Source: Streptomyces sp. SID13031
Lineage (GTDB): Bacteria; Actinomycetota; Actinomycetes; Propionibacteriales; Kribbellaceae
DNA length: 64,000 nucleotides
Assembly (NCBI RefSeq): GCF_010548305.1
Contig: NZ_JAAGLV010000001.1
Coordinates: 620,001-684,000 of the forward strand
Reading direction: 5' to 3'
Shown: positions 37,394 through 46,147 of the stretch, in pieces
Layout of the letters: every line of letters starts with the position of its first letter
Numbering within the stretch: position 1 is the stretch's first letter
Made by a program: the position numbers and the translations under genes
Notes under the pieces: model-generated
The model's input: the letters and a program-made list of their open reading frames with translations, nothing else
Databases searched by the model: none
Told to the model about the DNA's origin: nothing

Positions 37394-39472
37394 ATGAGGT
37401 CAAATTCATTATTGTCCGTACTGCGGGCGGCCGGGCTGGCCACCTTGCTGGTGGCCGTCGGGCTGCCGGCGTCGGCGGCGATGTCGTCGGCCCCGGTGGC
37501 CATCAGCGTCGTGTCGAACACCAAACCCGAGTACGTCAGCGGTGCTGACGTGCTGGTCAGGGTCAGCCGGGCGGGGAAGGTCCGGCTCAACGGGACTGAC
37601 GTCACGGCGAGCTTCGCCGTTCAGCCGGACAAGTCGCTGCTCGGCCTGGTGACCGGGTTGCGCACCGGGGCGAACGTGCTCACCGCCGGGGACGCGTCGG
37701 TGCGGGTGACGTCCCATCCGCTGTCCGGTCCGGTGTTCGCCGGCCCGCAGCAGGTCCCGTTCTACTGTGAGACGACCGCGTTCGGGCTGGCACCGGCGTC
37801 GCAGCCGTTGTGCGAGGCGCCGACGAAGGTGTCCTACCTGTACCGGACCAAGGCGGGAGCCTTCCTGCCTCTGGCGGATCCAGCCGGCCGACCGGTCGAT
37901 CTCGCGACGACCACTCTCGATGGGCGCTCGGTGCCGTACATCGTCCGGCTGGAGACCGGCACGATCGATCGCGCTGTCTACCAGTTCGCCGCGCTGTACG
38001 ACGGTACCGAGCCCTCACCGGTACGGTCCCAGCAGAACTGGAACCGGAAGCTCGTCTACACCTTCGGCGGCGGATGCAACGCCGGGTACCACCAGGGGAG
38101 CCAGACGGGCAATGTCGTCAACGACCTGTTCCTGTCCCAGGGGTACGCGGTCGCGTCGTCCACGCTGAACGTGCCGGAGACGAACTGCAGCATCGTCATC
38201 TCCGCTGAGGCCGCGATGATGGTCAAGGAGCACTTCACCGAGACCTACGGTCCGGTGCGGTACACGATCGGCTGGGGTGGCTCGGGCGGCAGCGTCAACC
38301 AGCACGACATCGCGGACGGGTATCCGGGAATCCTCGACGGCATCATCCCGGGGGTGTCCTTCCCGGACATGCTCACGGCCTTCACCTCGGCGGCCGACTG
38401 CAGCGCGCTCAACCGGTACTTCGCGACCAGTTCGCTCACCGAAGTACAGAAGACCGCGATCACCGGCTTCGTCAGCAGCAGTCCTTGTACGTCGTGGCAG
38501 GCGGGCTTCGGGCCCAAGATGACGCCGACCGGGAGCTGTGACCGGAGGCCGGGCGCGCCGATCCCGCCGACGGCGTTCTGGGATCCGGTCCTGAACCCGA
38601 CGGGCATCAGGTGCATGGGGTCCGAGCAGTGGGTCAACCAGCTCGGTCGCGATCCGGAGACCGGGTTGGTGCGGAGTACTCGGGACAATGTCGGCGTCCA
38701 GTACGGACTGCAGGCTTTGCGGTCGGGGGTGATCTCGGCTGCTCAGTTCGCGGATCTCAACGCGAAGGTCGGCGGCGTGGACGAGGCCGGCCGGCTGGTC
38801 GACCAGCGGTCAGTGGCGGACCCGGTGGCGCTCGGGATCGCCTATCGCGACAATCTGCTGGCCCGCGGTGGGCTGGGGCTCCGGTCGACGCCGATCATCG
38901 ACCAGCGCACCTACGCGGACCGGGCCGGGTTCGGCATCGACATCCATACGACGGAGCAGTCCTTCGTCACCCGGGATCGGTTGCTCAAGGCAAACGGTAC
39001 GGCGGCGAACCAGGTGATCATCATGTCGTCGCTGGATCCGGCCCAGGCCGGCGCGGCCGCGCAGTACGAGCTGGCTGCCATGGATCGGTGGCTGGCCGCG
39101 ATCACGGCTGACACCTCGCAGCGCAGTGCGCAGGAGAAAGTGATCGCCAACAAGCCCGCGGTTCTGAGCGACGGCTGCTACCTGTCCGCCACGCAACGGA
39201 TCCAGGAGAAGCTGGTCTACCCGCCTGCGGGCAAGTGCGGCGCGGCCTACCCGGTGGCGGCGAACCCGAGGATCGCGGCAGGGTCGGACGTGGGGATGTC
39301 GAAGCTGAAGTGTTCCCTGAGGGCACCGAACCCACGTGAGTACGGGGTGGTCTTCTCACCGGTAGACCTGGCGAAGCTGCGCCAGGCCTTCCCTTCGGGT
39401 GTTTGCGACTACAGCCGGCCCGGAGTCGGGCAGCAGCCGGCGTCGGGGACCTGGATCGACTACACCCAGTAG
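37394..39472 (+). CDS. secreted DUF6351-family protein, probable alpha/beta-hydrolase
   Basis: 692 residues with a Sec signal (LRAAGLATLLVAVGLPASAA). An N-terminal beta-rich domain of about 100 residues includes PEYVSGADVLVRVSRAGKV. The remainder resembles tannase/hydrolase folds: KLVYTFGGGCNAGYHQGSQ near 217, GWGGSGGSVNQHDIADGYPG near 295 with Ser in the G-x-S-G-G elbow, and DIHTTEQSF near 515. Many Cys pairs fit an extracellular protein. Its substrate is unknown. AAGG at 37381-37384 favours ATG 37394. It is divergent from the kinase gene and may be controlled by that system. Confidence 0.8.
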   Translation: MRSNSLLSVLRAAGLATLLVAVGLPASAAMSSAPVAISVVSNTKPEYVSGADVLVRVSRAGKVRLNGTDVTASFAVQPDKSLLGLVTGLRTGANVLTAGDASVRVTSHPLSGPVFAGPQQVPFYCETTAFGLAPASQPLCEAPTKVSYLYRTKAGAFLPLADPAGRPVDLATTTLDGRSVPYIVRLETGTIDRAVYQFAALYDGTEPSPVRSQQNWNRKLVYTFGGGCNAGYHQGSQTGNVVNDLFLSQGYAVASSTLNVPETNCSIVISAEAAMMVKEHFTETYGPVRYTIGWGGSGGSVNQHDIADGYPGILDGIIPGVSFPDMLTAFTSAADCSALNRYFATSSLTEVQKTAITGFVSSSPCTSWQAGFGPKMTPTGSCDRRPGAPIPPTAFWDPVLNPTGIRCMGSEQWVNQLGRDPETGLVRSTRDNVGVQYGLQALRSGVISAAQFADLNAKVGGVDEAGRLVDQRSVADPVALGIAYRDNLLARGGLGLRSTPIIDQRTYADRAGFGIDIHTTEQSFVTRDRLLKANGTAANQVIIMSSLDPAQAGAAAQYELAAMDRWLAAITADTSQRSAQEKVIANKPAVLSDGCYLSATQRIQEKLVYPPAGKCGAAYPVAANPRIAAGSDVGMSKLKCSLRAPNPREYGVVFSPVDLAKLRQAFPSGVCDYSRPGVGQQPASGTWIDYTQ

Positions 39473-39475
39473 AGC

Positions 39476-40060
39476 TCAGGCCGTGATCCCGCCGTAGACG
39501 AACCCGACGAGGGTGTTCAGGTTGCGGCGGGATCCGGCCGCGCTCAGGTGCGCCGTGGTGTAGCAGTGGTTCTCCAGCAGGCCCACCACCATCTGGGCCA
39601 AGGCGGCGGACTCGGCGACCGGTTTGCCGAGCTGGGTCCGGAGCTCCTTGATGTGGGCGCGCCAGATGGCGACGTCGTTGGCCCTGACCCGGCCGTGGAT
39701 CTCGGCGAACTCGGGGTCGGAGACGGCGGCGTCGAAGATCGCGACCATCTCGGGCAGGTACTCGCGATAGGACCGGCAATAAGCCTGTACGTGCTCGCGC
39801 ACATCCTGCTCGGTGGCCATCGTGTGTTCGTGGCCGGACGCGTGCGCGACCCGGTCGTGCCGCGCCTGCAGGAACTCGTCGGCGAGCGCCTTCAGGACGG
39901 CAGCCTTGGAGGGGAAGTACCGGTAGATGCCACCGGTCGCCCGACCGGCCTCCTCGGTGATGTCGACGATCTTGGTCGCCGCATAGCCCTGGCGGGCGAA
40001 GACCCGCCGGGCCGCCGCCTTGAACTCCTCGGCAGTCCGGTCCGACTTCGTCATAGCCAT
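39476..40060 (-). CDS. TetR-family transcriptional regulator
   Basis: 194 residues. The helix-turn-helix is at about 12-56 (AARRVFARQGYAATKIVDI, then AGRATGGIYRYFPSKAAVL). The C-terminal ligand domain is longer than average and shows EMVAIFDAAVSDPEFAEIHG near 105. The ATG at 40060 and another at 40054 are both possible. A perfect 9+9 dyad in the intergenic region is its likely operator, controlling itself and the divergent reductase gene. Confidence 0.9.
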   Translation of the reverse strand: MAMTKSDRTAEEFKAAARRVFARQGYAATKIVDITEEAGRATGGIYRYFPSKAAVLKALADEFLQARHDRVAHASGHEHTMATEQDVREHVQAYCRSYREYLPEMVAIFDAAVSDPEFAEIHGRVRANDVAIWRAHIKELRTQLGKPVAESAALAQMVVGLLENHCYTTAHLSAAGSRRNLNTLVGFVYGGITA

Positions 40061-40080
40061 GGCTTCATCCTTAGCGCCGA

Positions 40081-40100
40081 TGAAAGTGACATCACTTTCA
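40081..40100. promoter_or_regulatory. TetR-type operator
   Basis: TGAAAGTGA-CA-TCACTTTCA: two perfect 9-base arms around CA. It lies 20 bases from the TetR start and 26 from the reductase start and overlaps the probable -35 region of the latter (a TAGATC -10-like hexamer follows at about 40105). Size, symmetry and position fit a TetR dimer site. Confidence 0.8.
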
Positions 40101-40126
40101 ACCCTAGATCATGGCACCCTTGGGTC

Positions 40127-41098
40127 GTGGCTTCTTCTGCGAATACCTCTGGTGAGTACAACCGGGACAGCGACTACATCTCCACCCGGATCACGGCTGA
40201 CGGCCGGGACGGCTATCCGGTCGAGCCCGGGCGGTACCGGCTCGTGGTCGCGCGGGCCTGTCCGTGGGCGAACCGGGCGATCATCGTCCGGCGGTTGCTC
40301 GGGCTGGAGGACGTGCTGTCGATCGGCTACTGCGGGCCGACGCATGACGAGCGCAGCTGGACGTTCGACCTCGACCCGGGTGGCCTCGACCCGGTACTGC
40401 GGATCCCGCGGCTCCAGGACGCGTACTTCAAGCGCGACCCGAAGTACCCGAAGGGCATCACGGTGCCGGCGATCGTCGACGTACCGACCGGTGCCGTGGT
40501 GACCAACGACTTCGCGCAGTTGACGCTGGACTTGTCGACCGAGTGGACGGAGTACCACCGGGAGGGAGCGCCGCAGCTGTATCCGGAGCCGTTGCGAGCG
40601 GAGATCGATGAGGTTGCCAAGCGCATCTATACCGAGATCAACAACGGTGTGTACCGCTGTGGTTTCGCCGGCTCGCAGGAGGCCTACGAAGCGGCGTACG
40701 ACCGCCTGTTCATCACGCTCGACTGGGTGTCCGACCGGTTGCGTGACCGGCGGTACCTGGTGGGCGAGACGATCACCGAGGCCGACGTCCGGCTGTTCAC
40801 GACGCTGGCGCGCTTCGACGCCGTCTACCACGGGCACTTCAAGTGCAACCGCAACAAGCTCACCGAGCTGCCGGTGCTGTGGGCGTATGCCCGGGACCTG
40901 TTCCAGACCCCGGGCTTCGGCGACACCGTCGACTTCGCCCAGATCAAAGAGCACTACTACGTAGTGCACACCGGCATCAACCCGACCCAGATCATCCCCA
41001 AGGGGCCGGACTTGTCGGGCTGGGTCACCCCGCACGGCCGCGAGGCACTGGGCGGCAAACCTTTCGGCGACGGCACCCCTCCTGCGGCCGAGCGGTGA
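40127..41098 (+). CDS. glutathione S-transferase family, glutathionyl-hydroquinone reductase type
   Basis: 323 residues of the Xi-class GST/PcpF-YqjG family. The catalytic cysteine is Cys45 in RACPWANRAIIVRRLLGL. The family also shows GGLDPVLRIPRLQDAYFK near 86, PAIVDVPTGAVVTNDFAQLT near 116 and the C-terminal ADVRLFTTLARFDAVYHGHFKCN near 220. Such enzymes remove glutathione from glutathionyl-quinones; actinomycetes make mycothiol instead, so the thiol partner may differ. The start is GTG 40127 with no ribosome site, possibly near-leaderless from the -10-like hexamer at 40105. It is divergent from TetR. Confidence 0.87.
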   Translation: MASSANTSGEYNRDSDYISTRITADGRDGYPVEPGRYRLVVARACPWANRAIIVRRLLGLEDVLSIGYCGPTHDERSWTFDLDPGGLDPVLRIPRLQDAYFKRDPKYPKGITVPAIVDVPTGAVVTNDFAQLTLDLSTEWTEYHREGAPQLYPEPLRAEIDEVAKRIYTEINNGVYRCGFAGSQEAYEAAYDRLFITLDWVSDRLRDRRYLVGETITEADVRLFTTLARFDAVYHGHFKCNRNKLTELPVLWAYARDLFQTPGFGDTVDFAQIKEHYYVVHTGINPTQIIPKGPDLSGWVTPHGREALGGKPFGDGTPPAAER

Positions 41099-41109
41099 CA
41101 AGCGGTCAC

Positions 41110-41115
41110 TATGAT
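41110..41115 (+). promoter_or_regulatory. candidate -10 for leaderless uvrA-like mRNA
   Basis: TATGAT ends 6 bases before the ATG at 41122 and no Shine-Dalgarno sequence is present. This spacing is typical of leaderless transcripts in actinomycetes. No convincing -35 was found at the proper distance. Confidence 0.4.
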
Positions 41116-41121
41116 GACCGT

Positions 41122-43605
41122 ATGCATTGGGGTGAGCAGGTCGCGGTACGGGGTGCCCGGGTTCACAACCTGAAGAATGTTGATGTCGACGTGCCGCTGC
41201 GGCAGCTCGTGGGGTTGACCGGGGTGTCCGGGTCGGGGAAGTCGTCGCTTGCGCTCGGTGTGCTCTACGCGGAGGGCTCGCGGCGGTACCTGGAGGCGCT
41301 CTCGGCATACACGCGTCGGCGCCTGTCGCAGGCTGCTCGGGCGGATGTGGATGCCGTGGACGGCGTACCGGCTGCGATCGCGCTGCACCAGCGACCCGCA
41401 GTACCGGGGGTTCGCAGCACGTTCGGCACGGCGACGGAGCTGCTCAACTCGCTGCGGCTGATGTACTCGCGGCTGGGGGAGCACCTGTGTCCCAATGGGC
41501 ATCGTGTCTCGCCGACGCTCGAGATCGCCTCGACAGCGCATCTCACCTGCCCTACCTGCGGAGAGCGGTTCGCCGTGCCCGGGGCGGAGTCGTTCGCCTT
41601 CAACAGCGACGGCGCCTGCGAGACCTGCGCGGGCACCGGTGAGACGCGGCAGATCGACCAGCAGACGCTCGTACCGGACGAGTCGCTCACGATCGACGAA
41701 GGTGCGGTGGCGTCCTGGGGATCGTTCGGCGCGGGCCTTCTGCCACAGGTGGTCGCCCTGCTGGACGTGCGGACCGACGTGCCGTTCGAGGACCTGACGC
41801 CGGCCGAACGCGAGATCGTGTTCAACGGTCCGGAGACGAAGCGGACGGTCGTTGTCGCGAGCAAGAAAGGCAACGCCTTCGAGCTCAACGCGACCTATCG
41901 CAACGCCAATCGGGTGATCGAGGACGCGCTCGGCAACGCGCAGAGCGAGAAGGCGGTGGCCCGGCTCGACCGCTTCGTCCACGTCGCCGAGTGCCCGGCC
42001 TGCGGCGGCTCCCGGCTGAACGAGCGGGCGCGATCGGTGCGGCTGAACGGCGTCACGCTCGACGTGATCTCGACCTGGAGCCTCGACCGCACCACTGACT
42101 TCGTCCGGAAGTTGCCGTCGAGCGCACCGGCGGAGCTCAGCTTGATGGCCGCGCGGATCGTGGAGGCGTTCACGACGACGGCTGAGCACCTGCTCGGGCT
42201 CGGACTCGGCTATCTGTCGCTCGGCCGGGCCTCGCGCACCCTGTCGACGGGTGAGTTGCAGCGTGTGCAGCTCAGCCGGACCCTGCGGAGCAGCGCGACG
42301 GGTCTCCTGTACGTCCTCGACGAGCCGTCCATCGGGCTGCACCCGAGCAACATCGACGCGCTGATGGACGTCGCGCGCCGCCTGGTCGAGACGGGCAACT
42401 CCGTGGTGCTCGTCGATCACGACGTCCGCGTACTACGGCATGCGGACTGGCTCATCGAGATCGGCCCGGGCGCCGGTTCGCACGGCGGCCAGATCGTTGC
42501 CACCGGCACCGTCTCGGACCTCGAGTCGACGCCTGACTCGCTGATCGGCGGCTTCCTCAGTGGCCGGGAGCCGTCGGTCGTCCGCCCGCGCGTGCCGGTG
42601 GACGATATCTTCAGGCACGGCCGGATCCGGATCGAGACCGGCCCGCGCTTCACTCTGCAGGCCCTCGAGGCCGAGTTCCCGCTACGGCGGCTCACGGCCG
42701 TGACCGGGGTGTCCGGGTCGGGGAAGACCACCCTCATACTGGACAGCCTCGCCGCGGCTTTGGTTGCGCAAGGCAATAGACCCAAGCACGTACGTCAGCT
42801 GGATGCCGGCGGGATCGAGCGGACCGTCATCGTTGATGCCGTTCCGATCGGCCGGAACGTACGGTCGACCGTGGCGACGTACAGCGGTGTCCTCGACGAA
42901 CTCCGGCGAGCCTTCGCCGGTACCGAGGAGGCGGCAGCCCGCGGGCTGAAGGCGGCCGATTTCTCGTACAACACGGGAAGTCTGCGCTGCCCGCAGTGCG
43001 ATGGAACCGGGCAGGTCTCACTGGACGTGCAGTTTCTCCCCGATGTGGAGATCCCTTGCCCGCTGTGCGAAGGCAGCCGGTACAGCCCGGATGCGGAGGC
43101 CGTGACCCTCGATGGCTTGAGCATGGCCGCCGCTCTCACCTTGACCGTCGAGCAGGCTCGGACGAAGTTCACCGGCCTGCGCAAGATGCAGGCGCGGCTG
43201 CGGACGCTCGACGAGGTCGGGCTCGGCTACCTCCTTCTCGGTGAGGCGACACCTGCGCTGTCCGGGGGCGAGGCGCAACGCCTCAAGCTGGTCGCGGACC
43301 TCGAGAAGCGCCAGCAGGGCACGCTGTTCATCTTCGACGAGCCGAGCGTCGGCCTGCACCCGGCCGACATCCGGGTCCTGCTGAGTGTCTTCGATCGCCT
43401 CATCGACGCGGGCGCGACGGTCATCGTGATCGAGCACGACCTCGACATGATCGCCAACGCCGACTATGTCGTCGACCTGGGCCCGGGTGCCGGTGCCGAC
43501 GGCGGCCGCGTGGTCGCCGCCACCAGCCCGGCGCTCCTCCCAGACTTCCCCGAAAGCGTCACTGGCCGGTACCTACGGGCTGCCCTTTCGGGCTCACCTG
43601 ATTAA
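41122..43605 (+). CDS. UvrA-like ABC ATPase (UvrA2 / drug-resistance class)
   Basis: 827 residues, about 130 shorter than canonical UvrA because the UvrB-binding/insertion region is reduced. Two ABC modules: Walker A TGVSGSGKSS near 33 and TGVSGSGKTT near 530, signatures LSTGELQRVQLSR near 373 and LSGGEAQRLKL near 713, and Walker B LYVLDEPSIGLHP and LFIFDEPSVGLHP. Zinc-type C-x2-C pairs occur at CPTCG, CETCAGTGE, CPACGGSR, CPQCDGTG and CPLCEGS. Proteins of this class give self-resistance to DNA-binding drugs in producers or act in DNA damage tolerance. It is not linked to uvrB or uvrC here. Confidence 0.88.
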   Translation: MHWGEQVAVRGARVHNLKNVDVDVPLRQLVGLTGVSGSGKSSLALGVLYAEGSRRYLEALSAYTRRRLSQAARADVDAVDGVPAAIALHQRPAVPGVRSTFGTATELLNSLRLMYSRLGEHLCPNGHRVSPTLEIASTAHLTCPTCGERFAVPGAESFAFNSDGACETCAGTGETRQIDQQTLVPDESLTIDEGAVASWGSFGAGLLPQVVALLDVRTDVPFEDLTPAEREIVFNGPETKRTVVVASKKGNAFELNATYRNANRVIEDALGNAQSEKAVARLDRFVHVAECPACGGSRLNERARSVRLNGVTLDVISTWSLDRTTDFVRKLPSSAPAELSLMAARIVEAFTTTAEHLLGLGLGYLSLGRASRTLSTGELQRVQLSRTLRSSATGLLYVLDEPSIGLHPSNIDALMDVARRLVETGNSVVLVDHDVRVLRHADWLIEIGPGAGSHGGQIVATGTVSDLESTPDSLIGGFLSGREPSVVRPRVPVDDIFRHGRIRIETGPRFTLQALEAEFPLRRLTAVTGVSGSGKTTLILDSLAAALVAQGNRPKHVRQLDAGGIERTVIVDAVPIGRNVRSTVATYSGVLDELRRAFAGTEEAAARGLKAADFSYNTGSLRCPQCDGTGQVSLDVQFLPDVEIPCPLCEGSRYSPDAEAVTLDGLSMAAALTLTVEQARTKFTGLRKMQARLRTLDEVGLGYLLLGEATPALSGGEAQRLKLVADLEKRQQGTLFIFDEPSVGLHPADIRVLLSVFDRLIDAGATVIVIEHDLDMIANADYVVDLGPGAGADGGRVVAATSPALLPDFPESVTGRYLRAALSGSPD

Positions 43606-43615
43606 CTCGCTGAAG

Positions 43616-43634
43616 TTAGGGCAGGCTAGCCTTA
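43616..43634 (+). promoter_or_regulatory. iron box (DmdR/IdeR-type operator)
   Basis: TTAGGGCAGGCTAGCCTTA matches the iron-box consensus at 15 of 19 positions, including the AGGCTA core and both TTAGG/CCT-A flanks. It ends 4 bases before the ATG of the siderophore-binding lipoprotein, so the transcript is probably leaderless or starts inside the box. Confidence 0.75.
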
Positions 43635-43638
43635 GTTC

Positions 43639-44607
43639 ATGCGACTTCATCCTCTGATCCGTTCGTCAGCTCTGGTGGTGGCCGTGATGGTCGCCTTGGC
43701 CGGATGTGGGGGTGGGAGCGAGAAGGACGACACCGCGGTCGCCTTCGCCAAGGTGTCGACCAAGTTCGGGGAGATCTCGATCCCGGCCGAGCCGAAGCGG
43801 GTGGTGGCCCTGGGGTGGGGCGATGCCGAGACGGTGTTGGCGCTCGGGGTCGAGCCGGTCGGCGCGAGCGACTGGCTCGCCTTCGGTGGCGAGGGGGTCG
43901 GGCCGTGGGCCACCGGCCGGTACAAGCAGGCGCCGCAGAAGATCGGCACGCTGGAGCCGGAGTTCGAGAAGATCGCGGCGTTGAAGCCCGATCTGATCCT
44001 GGACACCAAGTCGAGCGGGGACCAGACGCGGTACGACACGTTGAAGGCGATCGCGCCGACCGTCGGCGTACCGACCGGCGGCGATGCGTACAAGGTGTCC
44101 TGGGAGAAGCAGACCGAGCTGGTCGCCGCGGCGCTCGGGCGGGTGGATCAGGGGCGCCAGCTGATCGCCGCGACCAAGGCGAAGGTCAGCCAGACGGTTG
44201 CTCAGCATCCTGAGTTCGCCGGCAAGACGATCACGCTCGGATCGCGGACGAGCGAGGGGTACGGCGCGTATGTGAGCGGTACCGGGCGGGTCGATTTCGT
44301 GCAGCGGCTGGGGTTCGAGAACAACCCCAAGGTGGAGGCGCTGGCGACCGAGGGGTTCGCGATCAAGGTGTCGCAGGAGAAGCTCGACCTGCTGGACGCC
44401 GACCTGACGGTGATGGCTCCGATCGGGGTCGACGCGGCGAAGATCAGCGACGATCCGCTGTTCAAGGCGGTCCCGTCGGTGAAGGCCGGACACGTGGTGG
44501 TCTTCACCGACAAGACGCTGAGCAGCGCCTTCGCGACCGACTCGATCCTGTCCATCGGCTACGCGCTGGACAAGGTCGTCCCGCTGTTCGCGGCCGCGTT
44601 GCGCTGA
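43639..44607 (+). CDS. ferric-siderophore ABC transporter substrate-binding lipoprotein
   Basis: 322 residues. The lipoprotein signal ends VALAGC, Cys23. The FecB/FepB-type receptor fold follows: RVVALGWGDAETVLALGVEP near 54, KIGTLEPEFEKIAALKPDLI near 101-120 and GRVDFVQRLGFENN near 217. Two lobes joined by a helix are expected. It would deliver ferric siderophore to a permease encoded elsewhere, since none is next to it. The iron box covers its start region, predicting iron repression. Confidence 0.9.
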   Translation: MRLHPLIRSSALVVAVMVALAGCGGGSEKDDTAVAFAKVSTKFGEISIPAEPKRVVALGWGDAETVLALGVEPVGASDWLAFGGEGVGPWATGRYKQAPQKIGTLEPEFEKIAALKPDLILDTKSSGDQTRYDTLKAIAPTVGVPTGGDAYKVSWEKQTELVAAALGRVDQGRQLIAATKAKVSQTVAQHPEFAGKTITLGSRTSEGYGAYVSGTGRVDFVQRLGFENNPKVEALATEGFAIKVSQEKLDLLDADLTVMAPIGVDAAKISDDPLFKAVPSVKAGHVVVFTDKTLSSAFATDSILSIGYALDKVVPLFAAALR

Positions 44608-44609
44608 CC

Positions 44610-45938
44610 TCAGGAATCCCAGATCGGCCCCAAGGCCGGGATGCCCAATCGCTCCATTCCGTGCACGACCGACCAGGTCAGCTTCTTGTTCGACACACAG
44701 ATGACGGCCTCGGCGGCAGAGGACTCGTACGCCGAGTAGGTCAGCTTCACCATGTCGGGTTTGCCGTGCTGGTCGGTGTCCCAGATCAGGGCGTCGGGCT
44801 GGGCGGCGACGATCTCGTCGACGATTTCCTGCCCGTAGGTCTTCACCGGGTCACGAGTCACCCACACCAGCTTGCTTGGCACCCGGGACGCGAGGATGTG
44901 CGCCAGTACGGGCCCGATGCCGCTGCCGGTCACCACGTAGACGACCCGGTTGAAGACCGTGCCGTAGTTGGCCATCCCGGCAGTCGCGACGCCCCGCACC
45001 CAGACGTGCGTCGGGGGATTGTCGATGAACTCGCTGGTCCAGTCGCCGGCCCGGGAGATCGCCATCCGGAAACCTGGCGCGCCCGGCGTCGGGATCACCG
45101 CGAAGCTGTGCCACTGCTTCAGCGGGTGCCGCGAGATCGACCGGGTCGACCCGGCCATCGGCCGGCTCTGCCTGGCCTTGACCAGCGCGACGTGGGATGA
45201 CGGGCTGGTGACCTCGATCGGGATCCGGCGCAGCAACATCCACGGCACCAGCGAGCTGATCGTCGTCAAGGCGAGCACCCACACTGTCGGCGTACCGGCG
45301 ATTGCTGCCGGCAACGACTCGGCGCCGCGTCGCTCGGACACGAGCAGCACTGCGCCGATCCAGAAGAGGGCCGAGAGCCCCCATCCGCCGAACCGGTGAA
45401 CGCGCTCGAACAGGTCGTGGTGCTTGGTACGGAAGCTTGGCCGCGAGGTCATCACGATCGCCAGCAGGAGGAGCGACTGTCCGTAGTACACGGACTGCAG
45501 CCCGAGGCCTACTTGCCCGATGGCGACGACGGTCAGGCCCAGGAACCACAACGTCCCGCAGACGGCGCCGCCGACGTGCAATCCGCCCAGGTGATATCCC
45601 TTCGCCAAGGCCCATCGCAGCCGCAGCGGCCACGATTTGGGCACCTGCATCACCACGCGGGAAAGTGCGTTCACGAAGAACTGCTGGCGGATGAGAATCC
45701 CCAGCGCGAAGTTCACCTGGGCGATCAGCGCGACGTTGGTGACCTCGGCCCACCAGTGATTGCCCAGCCCCCAAGCGAACACCACCCCGTTGCTCAGCAG
45801 GACGTACAAGGCCAGCCGATGGCTCTGCATCAGCCGTGGATGCTTCATGATCCGCCGCCGCCACGGCAGCACTGCCGGTAGGACGACCTCCTCCGGTACC
45901 GTTTCGACCGGACGCGACAAAACCCCTGCTGTACTCAT
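44610..45938 (-). CDS. TmpA-like membrane oxidoreductase
   Basis: 442 residues. The first 230 carry about six membrane helices with several His residues (ALAKGYHLGGLHVGG near 131, RTKHHDLFERVHRFGG near 187) that could bind haem. The last 190 form a ferredoxin-reductase-like nucleotide fold: VVYVVTGSGIGPVLAHILAS near 345, KLVWVTRDP and AVICVSNKKLTWSVVHGMER near 410. The combination matches fungal TmpA, and the poorly studied bacterial homologues, rather than classical FRE/NOX ferric reductases. The start has GGGGGA 5 bases before ATG 45938. It is convergent with the iron-regulated lipoprotein gene. Confidence 0.7.
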   Translation of the reverse strand: MSTAGVLSRPVETVPEEVVLPAVLPWRRRIMKHPRLMQSHRLALYVLLSNGVVFAWGLGNHWWAEVTNVALIAQVNFALGILIRQQFFVNALSRVVMQVPKSWPLRLRWALAKGYHLGGLHVGGAVCGTLWFLGLTVVAIGQVGLGLQSVYYGQSLLLLAIVMTSRPSFRTKHHDLFERVHRFGGWGLSALFWIGAVLLVSERRGAESLPAAIAGTPTVWVLALTTISSLVPWMLLRRIPIEVTSPSSHVALVKARQSRPMAGSTRSISRHPLKQWHSFAVIPTPGAPGFRMAISRAGDWTSEFIDNPPTHVWVRGVATAGMANYGTVFNRVVYVVTGSGIGPVLAHILASRVPSKLVWVTRDPVKTYGQEIVDEIVAAQPDALIWDTDQHGKPDMVKLTYSAYESSAAEAVICVSNKKLTWSVVHGMERLGIPALGPIWDS

Positions 45939-46088
45939 GAAAATTCCCCCAGAATTTCCAGACCCACCCCGATGCCGGGCCGATTCAGCCCGTATGGAAG
46001 CTGAGACGCCTCGGCACCCCACCCCGGTTGAGACCCACCCCTGTGTCGAACCCCACTGCAACCAATCCGCGCCCGGAGCGTCCTGGAT

Positions 46089-46117
46089 GCAACCGGACCG
46101 GTCGGGGCTTCCGTCTT
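46089..46117 (+). promoter_or_regulatory. ECF-type promoter candidate for the sigma factor gene
   Basis: GCAACC at 46089-46094, a 17-base spacer, then CGTCTT at 46112-46117. The AACC/CGTC pairing is the usual ECF sigma pattern, so the gene may be autoregulated. Transcription would start near 46123, leaving GGAGG at 46139-46143 in the leader and favouring translation from ATG 46148. Confidence 0.5.
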
Positions 46118-46147
46118 GAGGGGGACATGGAGAGAGTCGGAGGCGGT

